From: Chloroflexota bacterium
GTDB taxonomy: Bacteria; Chloroflexota; Dehalococcoidia; Lucifugimonadales; UBA826
Assembly: GCA_002722155.1 (NCBI GenBank)
Contig: PBKS01000010.1
Location: forward strand, 1 to 34,414
Reading direction: 5' to 3'
DNA length: 34,414 nucleotides
The translations under genes and the position numbers were made by a program. Position 1 is the first letter of the stretch, and every line of letters begins with the position of its first letter. Shown one piece after another: positions 24,864 through 32,469 of this stretch. The notes under the pieces were generated by a model. That model ran no database searches. It was not told the DNA's origin and saw only the letters and a program-made list of their open reading frames with translations.

Positions 24864-25370
24864 ATGACCTGGGCACAAATAATAGTAGACGCACTCAAAG
24901 GGCATGAGATAAGCCTAATAGCGTACGTACCCGATTCAAGTATTCATCAAGTTACCAAAATTGTAGATCAAGATGATTACTTTCACCTGGTTTCTGCGGC
25001 TCGAGAAGAGGAAGCTTTAGGAATTGCGGCAGGGGCTTATGCGACAGGCAGAAATGCTGCTGTATTTATGCAATCGAGCGGATTTGGTAATTCAGTAAAT
25101 GCTGTCGCAGGCTTGGCAATACCCAGTAGAATTCCTATCCCTATTTTCATCAACCTCCGGGGCGAGCACGGAGAGTTTAATATCGCCCAAGTGACTATGG
25201 GAAGATCAACCAGGCCTATTTTGGACATACTTGGAGTGCCTCATTACACAATTGACAGTAACGATAGATTGGAAGAGAAAGTAAATGGAGCACTGAAGTT
25301 ATGTTACGCTTCCAGAGAACCTTTGGCATTATGCATGACACCTCTACTTCATGGTGGAAAAAATGTTTAG
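24864..25370 (+). CDS. Thiamine-diphosphate decarboxylase alpha subunit (sulfopyruvate/phosphonopyruvate decarboxylase type, ComD-like)
   Basis: The 168-residue protein is a stand-alone ThDP PYR domain. YVPDSSIHQV near the start, the Glu in SAAREEEALGIAAGAY (~E50) that would activate ThDP, and MQSSGFGNSVNAVAGLA are typical of the split sulfopyruvate decarboxylase alpha chain. The enzyme removes CO2 from a 3-carbon oxoacid bearing a sulfonate or phosphonate group. It works with the beta chain encoded next (8-bp overlap). The substrate cannot be told from sequence. The ATG follows the fabI stop by 1 bp. Confidence 0.85.
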   Translation: MTWAQIIVDALKGHEISLIAYVPDSSIHQVTKIVDQDDYFHLVSAAREEEALGIAAGAYATGRNAAVFMQSSGFGNSVNAVAGLAIPSRIPIPIFINLRGEHGEFNIAQVTMGRSTRPILDILGVPHYTIDSNDRLEEKVNGALKLCYASREPLALCMTPLLHGGKNV

Positions 25371-25935
25371 ATACTCCGCCACAAAAAGAATTTTGAGCCA
25401 CCTTAACAAGGAACCTGTCGTTTCAAATCTGGGACCGACATCTGATGAATTATGGCATGCATCAGATAGAGACAGAAACTTTTATACCTATGGCTCTATG
25501 GGCCTTTGTTCGTCGATTGCATTAGGTATGGCCTTGTCTTGCGAAGAAAAAGTCATTTCGCTAGACGGTGATGGATCTATATTAATGAACCTCGGAACCA
25601 TAGCTACCATAGGGCGCGAGTCGCCGACTAATCTAATTGTAATAGTTTGGGACAATGAAGAATGGGCCCAGACAGGTCACCAGAAAAGTCACACGGCTTA
25701 TGGAACGGACTTGGAAATGGTAGCTAAAGCTAACGGTATCGAAAAGTCCTTAACAGTTTCAGATGAAGAAAAGCTAGACCTCATACTTGGGCAAGCACTC
25801 AGTGAAGAGGGTCCATGGTTTATAGTTGCCAAAATAGAGGATGAGCCTTATCTACCGGTAGCTCCAGTCGAACCCGAGCATACTCTACACCGATTTCGTC
25901 AAACTTTTATAACCGCGCCTGACCGGGTAGGCTAA
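25363..25935 (+). CDS. Thiamine-diphosphate decarboxylase beta subunit (ComE-like)
   Basis: The 190-residue protein is the matching ThDP-binding PP domain. GSMGLCSSIALGMAL leads into LDGDGSILMN (G69-D70-G71), and N98 in VIVWDNEEW closes the GDG-x(26)-N metal and diphosphate motif. It pairs with the alpha chain to form the active site. ATG 25363 is preferred (GGTGG about 6 nt upstream); an ATG four codons earlier at 25351 is possible. It overlaps the 3' end of the alpha gene and, by 4 bp, the convergent MFS gene. Confidence 0.86.
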   Translation: MFRYSATKRILSHLNKEPVVSNLGPTSDELWHASDRDRNFYTYGSMGLCSSIALGMALSCEEKVISLDGDGSILMNLGTIATIGRESPTNLIVIVWDNEEWAQTGHQKSHTAYGTDLEMVAKANGIEKSLTVSDEEKLDLILGQALSEEGPWFIVAKIEDEPYLPVAPVEPEHTLHRFRQTFITAPDRVG

Positions 25936-27230
25936 CTCACTTTCACTACATTACTGGCTGGTAGAATTTTATCTCGTATTGACGGCATCAACAAACCTGA
26001 AATAGCCACTAAGAAAAATCCCAAGACAGAATTAATCATTAATGCACTTGGTGACCCAATCCACTCAGAAACAGCCCCAATAATTAGTGATCCTACAGGC
26101 CCAGCGCCGATTGCTATCGTGACCACCCCTAGTGCTCGACCCCTAAATTCAGGCTTTGCAACTAGAAGAACAATGGTTGATTGCATAGTTCCGAATCCGG
26201 AGGTGCCTATTCCCAAGAAAAGTAACAATGGTAAAGATAGAAGGTACCAAGCAGAATTTGAGAAAAAAAACAATGCAGCCAATGACAATAAGGACCCATA
26301 AAGAAACACCTTCCCATGGTAGAGCATCCTATTTTGTGAGGCTATCCCGATAGAACCAATTAGGGCTCCCATGCCGTCACTGGCCATCAATATTCCCATT
26401 AAAAGGGGACCTACATTAAGTACTTCCTTAGAAATCACGGTTACCATCTGCATATAAGGGAAAAGCAGTAGATTCATAAATATCGTAATCACGATAACAG
26501 CTGAAATAGTCTGACTTGTAAAAGCATATTTAAATCCATCACCGAGGTTTGCGTATAACTGGGCAATTCCTTTTTTCTCTTCAACATCCCCGGTGACATC
26601 GATTCTGTTTTTAGACTGAGAAACTTTCAAAATTAATAAACATCCGACTGTCATAAACAAGGTTAGCATTACATAGGCTCCGTCGACGCCAACGAATGCA
26701 ATCATTGCTCCAGCCAGAGCAGGACCCACCATTTTACTTACGTGCATTCCTACCGAATCTAAAGCAACCCCATTTGTAATTCCTCTTGCCCCCATCATAT
26801 CCATCACCAAGGACCTTCTGGATGGCATATCCAAAGACCAGCCTAACCCCGGGACAATTATCGCTATATATGCGTACCAATATTCCACGGAACCAAATAT
26901 GAATAATAATGTCATTACTGTTGCAGCTATCAGATTCAAAAACTGAGTTACAACAATTAGTTTTTTTCGGTCTAATTTGTCCGCGAGAAATCCACCAAAG
27001 ATACCAAGGAATAAGAAAGGAACCATACCGAAAAACCCGACCAGCCCAACAGAAAATGGTGACTCAGTTTTATCAAGAACAAACCAGGACAAGGTGGTCA
27101 TCTGCATCCACCTAGACACATACATGGAAATATTTGTTCCCCACAGAAGACGATAATTACCGTTCTTGAATGCATCAAAAGTATGCAGGCTTCTGATATT
27201 TCTCGTATTTATTCGTGAATTACTGGACAT
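25932..27230 (-). CDS. MFS transporter (MFS_3 / EntS-like exporter family)
   Basis: The 432-residue protein has about 12 hydrophobic helices. The NYRLLWGTNISMYVSRWMQ start and loop 2-3 motif GGFLADKLDRKKL (MFS motif A) place it near the MFS_3 group, which includes exporters of small molecules such as EntS. The substrate is unknown. No regulator is adjacent. It is transcribed alone on the minus strand, convergent with comE and with a 237-bp gap on its 5' side, where I see no gene. Confidence 0.88.
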   Translation of the reverse strand: MSSNSRINTRNIRSLHTFDAFKNGNYRLLWGTNISMYVSRWMQMTTLSWFVLDKTESPFSVGLVGFFGMVPFLFLGIFGGFLADKLDRKKLIVVTQFLNLIAATVMTLLFIFGSVEYWYAYIAIIVPGLGWSLDMPSRRSLVMDMMGARGITNGVALDSVGMHVSKMVGPALAGAMIAFVGVDGAYVMLTLFMTVGCLLILKVSQSKNRIDVTGDVEEKKGIAQLYANLGDGFKYAFTSQTISAVIVITIFMNLLLFPYMQMVTVISKEVLNVGPLLMGILMASDGMGALIGSIGIASQNRMLYHGKVFLYGSLLSLAALFFFSNSAWYLLSLPLLLFLGIGTSGFGTMQSTIVLLVAKPEFRGRALGVVTIAIGAGPVGSLIIGAVSEWIGSPSALMINSVLGFFLVAISGLLMPSIRDKILPASNVVKVS

Positions 27231-27467
27231 GAATTATTAATCATATATTCTACAGTCCCAACGCAACACTTCAAAATTTAATAAAACACTAATATATCGT
27301 CAAATTTTTAATCAAATGCGCCGTCTAGGAAACACACAGGAGAAGCACAGGGTCTTCATTTTTTCAAATGATTGCCGTAAATATGATAGCTGGTGAAGGT
27401 CAGATCCGATAATAGCAGATAAAAAAGCCGTTAAGCCCTATTTGAATTAATTACATTACAAGGATAT

Positions 27468-28565
27468 TTAGACATTAAATCTGAATAAAATAACGTCTCC
27501 ATCTTGAACTTCATATTCCTTACCTTCTACTCGCATTTTACCCGCCTCCTTCGCACCTTGTTCTCCATTAAACTGGATATAATCTGGAAAAGATATAACC
27601 TCAGCTCTTATGAATCCTTTTTCGAAATCGGTGTGTATTGCCCTTGACGCTCTGGGTGCCAAGGAGTGAACCGGAACAGTCCACGCCCTAGATTCTTTTG
27701 GTCCGGCAGTAAAATATGTCATCAAATCCAGCAAATCATAGCCTTCATATATCATCCTGACTAACCCAGGTTGTTCCAAACCAAGTTCTTTTAAAAATTC
27801 CTCCTGATCATTGGAATCGAGTTGGGAGAGTTCTGCCTCAATTTTAGCCGAGATTAAAACAGATCCTGCGCCTTCTTTTTTAGCCATATCAAAAACCGAT
27901 TCAGAATAATGGTTTCCTTGCGCGGCATCACTTTCATTTACGTTACACACATAGAGAATTGGTTTAGCTGTCAATAATTGCAGGCTCTTCAATAGCGTTT
28001 CTTCAGCATCTTTAATTTCTATAAGGCGAACTGGTTTGCCGTCCCGCAAAAGCTTCAAAGCTTTATTCACGATACCTATTAAGTCTTGGGATTCCTTATC
28101 TCCGCTTTTGGCTTTTTTAGACAAAACAGATTCCCGTCTTTCCAACGTCTCTAAATCTGCCAACATAAGTTCGGTCTCAACGGTTTCAAGATCAGAGAGT
28201 GGATCTATTTTACCTTCTACATGGACTATGTCAGAATCATCAAAGCACCGTAAAACATAGGCTATTGCATCCATCTCTCTAATATTGGCGAGAAATTGGT
28301 TGCCCAAACCTTCCCCCTTAGATGCTCCTTTCACCAACCCCGCAATATCTACAAACGTCATCCTGGTAGGAACAATATTTTCAGATTTTGCTATTTCAGC
28401 CAGCTTATAAAGCCTCGGATCTGGTATTGCGACTTCTCCCACGTTGGGTTCTATGGTACAAAAAGGGTAATTCTCTGCCTGAGCCATAGCCGTTTTAGTA
28501 AGCGCATTAAAAAGAGTAGATTTACCAACATTAGGCAACCCTACAATTCCACATTTAAATCCCAT
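27468..28565 (-). CDS. ychF: Redox-regulated ATPase YchF (Obg/OLA1 family)
   Basis: The 365-residue protein is a complete YchF. Walker A GLPNVGKST lies at residues 9-17, G3 DIAGLVKGAS follows, and the G4 motif is NVNE (in YVCNVNESDA) rather than NKxD, the change that gives YchF its ATP preference. A coiled-coil insert (~125-205) and a C-terminal TGS domain (~280-365) complete it. YchF binds ribosomes and is implicated in stress responses. No strong ribosome site is visible. Confidence 0.97.
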   Translation of the reverse strand: MGFKCGIVGLPNVGKSTLFNALTKTAMAQAENYPFCTIEPNVGEVAIPDPRLYKLAEIAKSENIVPTRMTFVDIAGLVKGASKGEGLGNQFLANIREMDAIAYVLRCFDDSDIVHVEGKIDPLSDLETVETELMLADLETLERRESVLSKKAKSGDKESQDLIGIVNKALKLLRDGKPVRLIEIKDAEETLLKSLQLLTAKPILYVCNVNESDAAQGNHYSESVFDMAKKEGAGSVLISAKIEAELSQLDSNDQEEFLKELGLEQPGLVRMIYEGYDLLDLMTYFTAGPKESRAWTVPVHSLAPRASRAIHTDFEKGFIRAEVISFPDYIQFNGEQGAKEAGKMRVEGKEYEVQDGDVILFRFNV

Positions 28566-28645
28566 GAGGTAAGTCCAAATTATTCATGATTATGACAACG
28601 ATTCCTCCATGGAGAATAGACAATATATGCCAAATTTAACAACAA

Positions 28646-28670
28646 TAAAAAAGCCCCGACTGCTCGGGGC
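28646..28670 (-). terminator. Rho-independent terminator downstream of the DUF5679 gene
   Basis: On the minus strand GCCCCGA and TCGGGGC form a 7-bp GC-rich stem with a 4-nt loop, followed by six T. It would end the transcript from the DUF5679 gene about 90 bp past its stop, before ychF. Confidence 0.9.
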
Positions 28671-28745
28671 TCGGACCAATCGTATAGATTGGCTGCGGGA
28701 ACAATACACAGTGGGGCAGCCTGACGTCAGTCTACCCCAGTGTGT
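28671..28745 (-). ncRNA. Structured 3' region or small RNA candidate between DUF5679 and its terminator
   Basis: Two further hairpins lie between the DUF5679 stop and the terminator. One pairs ACACAGTGGGG (28706-28716) with CCCCAGTGTGT (28735-28745), 10 of 11 bases paired, and contains the palindrome CTGACGTCAG. The other pairs CCAATC (28676-28681) with GATTGG (28687-28692) around 5 nt. Three stems in a row ending in a strong terminator could be a stable 3' UTR or an sRNA released from it. I do not recognise an RNA family. Confidence 0.4.
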
Positions 28746-28760
28746 TTTGCTACTATAGTG

Positions 28761-28907
28761 CTAGTTGGCCTTTCCTATTCTGAAAACGTTAGTTCCGCAT
28801 CCAGTTGAGCAAATGCCCTTAGTTGCGGGTCTACCATTTTTCAATGTAACCTGCTGAGGGTTATTAATTTCTACCTTGGCCCTGCACTTGACGCAGTACG
28901 CTTCCAT
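28761..28907 (-). CDS. DUF5679 small zinc-ribbon-like protein
   Basis: This is a 48-residue protein. It starts MEAYCVKCRAK, includes VTLKNGRPATKGICSTGCGTN and ends FRIGKAN, which matches the DUF5679 family as I know it from Chloroflexota and related bacteria. Four cysteines (C5, C8, C33, C37) can form a small zinc-binding knuckle. Function is unknown. A near-perfect AAGGAGGGAG ribosome site lies a few bases before the ATG, so strong translation is likely. The gene has its own terminator at 28646-28670. Confidence 0.9.
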   Translation of the reverse strand: MEAYCVKCRAKVEINNPQQVTLKNGRPATKGICSTGCGTNVFRIGKAN

Positions 28908-28986
28908 ATCTCCCTCCTTGTGAGGACTAACTATATATATTTCATATTATTCATATAATTACCAGTAACGCAACCCTTTTTATACC

Positions 28987-29035
28987 ACATATAGTACTTT
29001 CTTTCTAAATTTGACCACCAACATATAGTATTTTC
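28987..29035. promoter_or_regulatory. 15-bp direct repeat in the DUF5679/amt intergenic region
   Basis: ACATATAGTACTTTC (28987-29001) recurs as ACATATAGTATTTTC (29021-29035) with one change, 34 bp apart. It lies in the 315-bp gap between two divergent genes (DUF5679 and amt1) where I see no other gene. The spacing of about three helical turns would fit a repeated protein-binding site. A weak promoter-like pair (TTGTCA 29054-29059, AATATT 29077-29082, 17-bp spacer) follows, and a small hairpin (29172-29188) lies in the amt1 leader. Confidence 0.35.
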
Positions 29036-29222
29036 CCTTTTGAAGCCTGCAAATTGTCAACATTGATGGCTAAAGAAATATTTTTGTAACACCAGCGCAA
29101 TATCTATTTAACAGCACCGCAATACTTAAGAAACATCAGCCCACTAAAGTACCAGAAAGAGGTCGAACAGGTCTGTCGTCTTGACAGATTTGCTCATAGT
29201 TCAAGTAATTCGGAGGTTTGAT

Positions 29223-30467
29223 ATGGATTCGGGACATACCGCTTGGATGCTAATCGCCACAGCATTAGTATTTTTCATGACTCCTGGCCTGGCTTTCTTC
29301 TATGGAGGTTTGGTAAGAGCAAAAAATCTCGTCAATACGATCATGATGAGTTTCATGTCTATCGCAATAGTCAGTATAGTATGGGTCCTATGGGGATACA
29401 GCCTGGCCTTTGGGACCGGCAATGCCTTCATCGGTGATTTTAGCCATCTTGGACTATCAGGAGTTTCATTTACCTCATCAGAGGGCGATGATATCCCCCC
29501 TCTACTGTTTGTAGCATTTCAAATGATGTTTGCAGTGATAACTCCTGCTCTTATAACTGGGGCCTTCGCAGAGAGATTCAAATTTAGTACCTATTTGATT
29601 TTTCTAGTCCTCTGGAGCACTCTAGTATATTCCCCTATAACGCACTGGGTATGGGCCTCCAACACTCTTGCCAATGGAACTGAAGTTAACGGGTGGCTTT
29701 GGGATTTAGGAGCCCTTGATTTTGCAGGCGGAACTGTTATCCACATAAATGCTGGTATGGCTGCCGTGGTTGCAGCTCTTCTAGTAGGAAAACGAAGGAA
29801 TCCTGGACTGCAATCAAATAATGTTCCTTACGTTGTCTTGGGCGCAGCAATCCTATGGCTAGGATGGTTCGGATTTAACGCGGGTTCAGCCGTTGCAGCC
29901 AACGATTCAGCAGCCAATGCATTTCTTGTAACAAGTCTTGCAGCCTCAACAGCAGCATTAACCTGGGGCGTAATATCACACCTTAAAACTGGGAAAATGG
30001 GTGCCATAGGAGTGGCCACAGGAGCTGTGGCTGGATTAGTCGCCATCACACCTGCGGCAGGGGCGGTCAATGCCATGGGATCACTCGCAATCGGATTTGG
30101 CGCCGGCTTCATATGCTTTTTCGCTGTAGAGATCCTTCATAAAACCAACATGGACGACGCTCTAGATGTATTTGCAGTACATGGAGTAGGCGGCATTTGG
30201 GGAGCAATAGCCACAGGTATATTTGCGCTGGAATCAATCACAGGCGGAACAAAAGGTCTGATAGAAGGAAACGTGGAACAAGTAGGTATCCAAGCCGTTG
30301 GAGTTGTTGCGACTCTGGCATATTCAGGAATAGTTAGCCTGATTATCTTGTTTATTTTGGATAAGATACCAGGACTCGGACTAAGATCCAGTGAGTCTGA
30401 TGAAGACATAGGTCTAGATTTAGCTGAACATGGAGAGCAAGCAACTGTCCAGGACGGAGCTAACTAG
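29223..30467 (+). CDS. amt: Ammonium transporter Amt (first copy)
   Basis: The 414-residue protein has 11 predicted membrane helices. Family marks are FFMTPGLAFFYGGLVRAKN, the paired channel histidines in VIHINAG and FAVHGVGGIWG, and the cytoplasmic C-terminus GLDLAEHGEQA that contacts P-II. It conducts ammonium into the cell. ATG 29223 is chosen because GGAGG lies 7 nt upstream and the product then begins MDSGHTAW, like its paralogue; a TTG at 29181 would add 14 unconserved residues. It leads the amt-P-II-amt group and is followed by a terminator. Confidence 0.96.
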   Translation: MDSGHTAWMLIATALVFFMTPGLAFFYGGLVRAKNLVNTIMMSFMSIAIVSIVWVLWGYSLAFGTGNAFIGDFSHLGLSGVSFTSSEGDDIPPLLFVAFQMMFAVITPALITGAFAERFKFSTYLIFLVLWSTLVYSPITHWVWASNTLANGTEVNGWLWDLGALDFAGGTVIHINAGMAAVVAALLVGKRRNPGLQSNNVPYVVLGAAILWLGWFGFNAGSAVAANDSAANAFLVTSLAASTAALTWGVISHLKTGKMGAIGVATGAVAGLVAITPAAGAVNAMGSLAIGFGAGFICFFAVEILHKTNMDDALDVFAVHGVGGIWGAIATGIFALESITGGTKGLIEGNVEQVGIQAVGVVATLAYSGIVSLIILFILDKIPGLGLRSSESDEDIGLDLAEHGEQATVQDGAN

Positions 30468-30481
30468 CAGATTCTCGTATC

Positions 30482-30513
30482 GGAAAAGGGCGGTTTGGAA
30501 ACCGTCCTTTTCC
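30482..30513 (+). terminator. Strong hairpin terminator after the first amt gene
   Basis: GGAAAAGG-G-CGGTTT pairs with AAACCG-T-CCTTTTCC, 15 pairs with one G-U and a very short loop, 14 bp past the amt stop. The 3' arm is U-rich. It may stop or thin transcription between amt and the P-II gene, letting the latter use its own promoter. Confidence 0.75.
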
Positions 30514-30523
30514 TGCCTCTTGA

Positions 30524-30610
30524 TTAATGTTACATAATTGTTTCTTAAATGTTGCAACAATATTACACGCCGTGTAGTATCAGCAAGGAAATGTTTCCTA
30601 AATGTTACAA
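30524..30610. promoter_or_regulatory. Repeated AATGTTACA motifs in the P-II gene leader
   Basis: TTTCTTAAATGTTGCAA (30541-30557) and TTTCCTAAATGTTACAA (30594-30610) match at 15 of 17 positions and lie 53 bp apart, about five helical turns. A third shorter copy, TTAATGTTACA, lies near 30524-30534. The inverse, TAACATTT, occurs twice in the leader of the second amt gene (31036-31043, 31048-31055). They could be operators of a nitrogen regulator. Confidence 0.4.
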
Positions 30611-30622
30611 AGGAGATCATAA

Positions 30623-30967
30623 ATGATAAAAATAGAAGCCATTTTCAGACCTGAAAGGGTAAATGCAGTTACTGATTCACTCGTCGCTGCGGGAGTCACA
30701 GGCTTTCACTACCAAAACATTACTGGCCAGGGACAACAACAAGGGGTAGAAGTAATTACTGGTAGAGGAAGTCAAACAGCTACAAGATCAGCAGTTTCAA
30801 AAACTTTACTAGTAACAATCGTCTCAAATGATAAAAAAGATAAAGTAGTTGACGCGATAATTTCATCAACTCGCACTGGCGGGATAGGCGACGGGAAAAT
30901 TTTCATTAGTGAAGTATCTGACATCATAAGAGTTAGAACCGGTGAAACAGGCGAAGAAGCTATTTAA
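30623..30967 (+). CDS. glnK: Nitrogen regulatory P-II protein (GlnB/GlnK family)
   Basis: The 114-residue protein begins MIKIEAIFRPERVNAV and ends TGGIGDGKIFISEVSDIIRVRTGETGEEAI, the P-II signature. It binds ATP, ADP and 2-oxoglutarate and gates Amt channels, as its place between two amt genes suggests. The T-loop is unusual: position 51, the uridylylated Tyr in E. coli, is Gln, and the segment GRGSQTATRSAVSK replaces the usual RGAEY context. So regulation by uridylylation is not expected. AAAGGAG lies about 9 nt before the ATG. Symbol glnK is chosen from the amt linkage. Confidence 0.95.
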   Translation: MIKIEAIFRPERVNAVTDSLVAAGVTGFHYQNITGQGQQQGVEVITGRGSQTATRSAVSKTLLVTIVSNDKKDKVVDAIISSTRTGGIGDGKIFISEVSDIIRVRTGETGEEAI

Positions 30968-30990
30968 ATACTTCTAATTTCGTTTACAAA

Positions 30991-31015
30991 TAGGGAGCAC
31001 TTCTATTGTTCCCTA
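30991..31015 (+). terminator. Hairpin after the P-II gene
   Basis: TAGGGAGCA pairs with TGTTCCCTA (nine pairs, one G-U) around a 7-nt loop, about 24 bp past the P-II stop. No U-run follows, so it is either a weak terminator, an RNA-stability element or an attenuator ahead of the second amt gene. Confidence 0.45.
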
Positions 31016-31126
31016 ACCTAGCTGTTACATTCCTTTAACATTTTTCCTAACATTTCTTATCTTTACCGCCATAGAATCATCTGAATATTCAATACCATTA
31101 AATAATGTGCGTATTAGGAGTTAATA

Positions 31127-32380
31127 ATGGATTCTGGGCATACAGCGTGGATGCTAACAGCATCAGCATTAGTTTTTTTCATGACCCCTGGCCTAGCCTT
31201 TTTCTACGGAGGCTTAGTCCGAGTAAAAAGTTTAGTAAATACAATCATGCTGAGCTTCATGACGATTTGTGTAGTGACTATTGTCTGGACATTATGGGGC
31301 TACTCTCTAGCATACGGTCCAAATGTGACAGGTTCACCATTAATAGAAGGATTCATAGGTAATCTCAGTGTTTTAGGATTAGAAGGGATCAGATGGGAAC
31401 CATTAGATTCAGAAGGCTCATTCGGAGGCGGAGGTGTTGATGTTCTATTTCAAATGATGTTCGCTATTATCACCCCTGCATTAATCACAGGAGCATTTGT
31501 AGAACGGTTCAAATTCTCAACATATTTAATTTTCACCATTATTTGGATCACAGTAGTTTATGCCCCAGTTGCCCACTGGGTTTGGGGTGGAGGATGGATT
31601 GGGGCTGACGGCGCTGGAGCTTTAGATTTTGCTGGAGGAATAGTTATTCACATTACAGCCGGAGCCGCCGCAGTGGCCGCAGCGCTATTAGTTGGAAAAA
31701 GGACAAACCCTGGACTACAACCTAACAATGTTCCATATGTCATTTTAGGGGCAGCGATTCTTTGGTTTGGCTGGTTTGGCTTCAATGGTGGTTCAGCTTT
31801 ATTAGCTGACGGATATGCGGTCAACGCAATGTTAGTGACTCAAATTTCAGCAGCCACTGCTGCTACCACTTGGGGTTTAATAGGACTATTTACCACTGGC
31901 AAAATTAGTGGGGTAGGAGTCGCTACAGGAGCAATTGCTGGATTAGCGGCCGTCACACCGGCTGCAGGTTCAGTGAACCCATTAGGGGCATTAGCGATAG
32001 GGCTTGGCGCTGGGGCAATTTGTTATTTTGCAGTTGAGTTAATCCACAGAACTAATCTAGATGATGCCCTTGACGTTTTCGCAGTTCATGGAATTGGTGG
32101 ACTTTGGGGATGTATCGCAGCTGGAATTTTTGCAGTAGAAAGCATTGCTGGAGATGGAATCAAAGGATTAATTCAAACGGGTAGCTTTGAACAAGTTTGG
32201 ATACAAGCATACACTGCAATAACTGTATTGATTTATACATTTGTAATAACTTATGTAATTTTATTCGTGCTAGACAAAATACCGGGATTAGGCCTAAGAG
32301 TTTCCGAATCCAGTGAAAATCAAGGATTAGACTTGGTTGAACATGGAGAACAAGCAGAGGTGAATGACGGCGCCAATTAA
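31127..32380 (+). CDS. amt: Ammonium transporter Amt (second copy)
   Basis: The 417-residue Amt is closely similar to the first copy, with the same MDSGHTAWML start, FFYGGLVRVKS, channel histidines in VIHITAG and FAVHGIGGLWG, and C-terminus GLDLVEHGEQAEV. It differs mainly in the extracellular loop after helix 2, which is longer (PNVTGSPLIEGFIG). Codon use is more TTA-rich and AT-rich than in the first copy. AGGAG lies 7 nt before the ATG. The copies may differ in affinity or expression. Confidence 0.96.
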   Translation: MDSGHTAWMLTASALVFFMTPGLAFFYGGLVRVKSLVNTIMLSFMTICVVTIVWTLWGYSLAYGPNVTGSPLIEGFIGNLSVLGLEGIRWEPLDSEGSFGGGGVDVLFQMMFAIITPALITGAFVERFKFSTYLIFTIIWITVVYAPVAHWVWGGGWIGADGAGALDFAGGIVIHITAGAAAVAAALLVGKRTNPGLQPNNVPYVILGAAILWFGWFGFNGGSALLADGYAVNAMLVTQISAATAATTWGLIGLFTTGKISGVGVATGAIAGLAAVTPAAGSVNPLGALAIGLGAGAICYFAVELIHRTNLDDALDVFAVHGIGGLWGCIAAGIFAVESIAGDGIKGLIQTGSFEQVWIQAYTAITVLIYTFVITYVILFVLDKIPGLGLRVSESSENQGLDLVEHGEQAEVNDGAN

Positions 32381-32397
32381 AACCTAGCTATCATAAT

Positions 32398-32434
32398 AAA
32401 AATAGGAAGTGTTTTTATAGCACTTCCTATTTTT
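32398..32434 (+). terminator. Rho-independent terminator after the second amt gene
   Basis: AAATAGGAAGTG and CACTTCCTATTT form a 12-bp stem with a 9-nt loop, with flanking A and T runs on both sides. It can stop transcription in either direction and ends the ammonium module. Confidence 0.9.
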
Positions 32435-32469
32435 ATTTAGTTAGGTAAAATATAGAAAACGAGAACTAT

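Noticed and set aside
29828-30409. Minus-strand open frames within amt
   Set aside because: They are shadows of the amt coding sequence, rich in Ala/Pro/Thr from the antisense of membrane codons.
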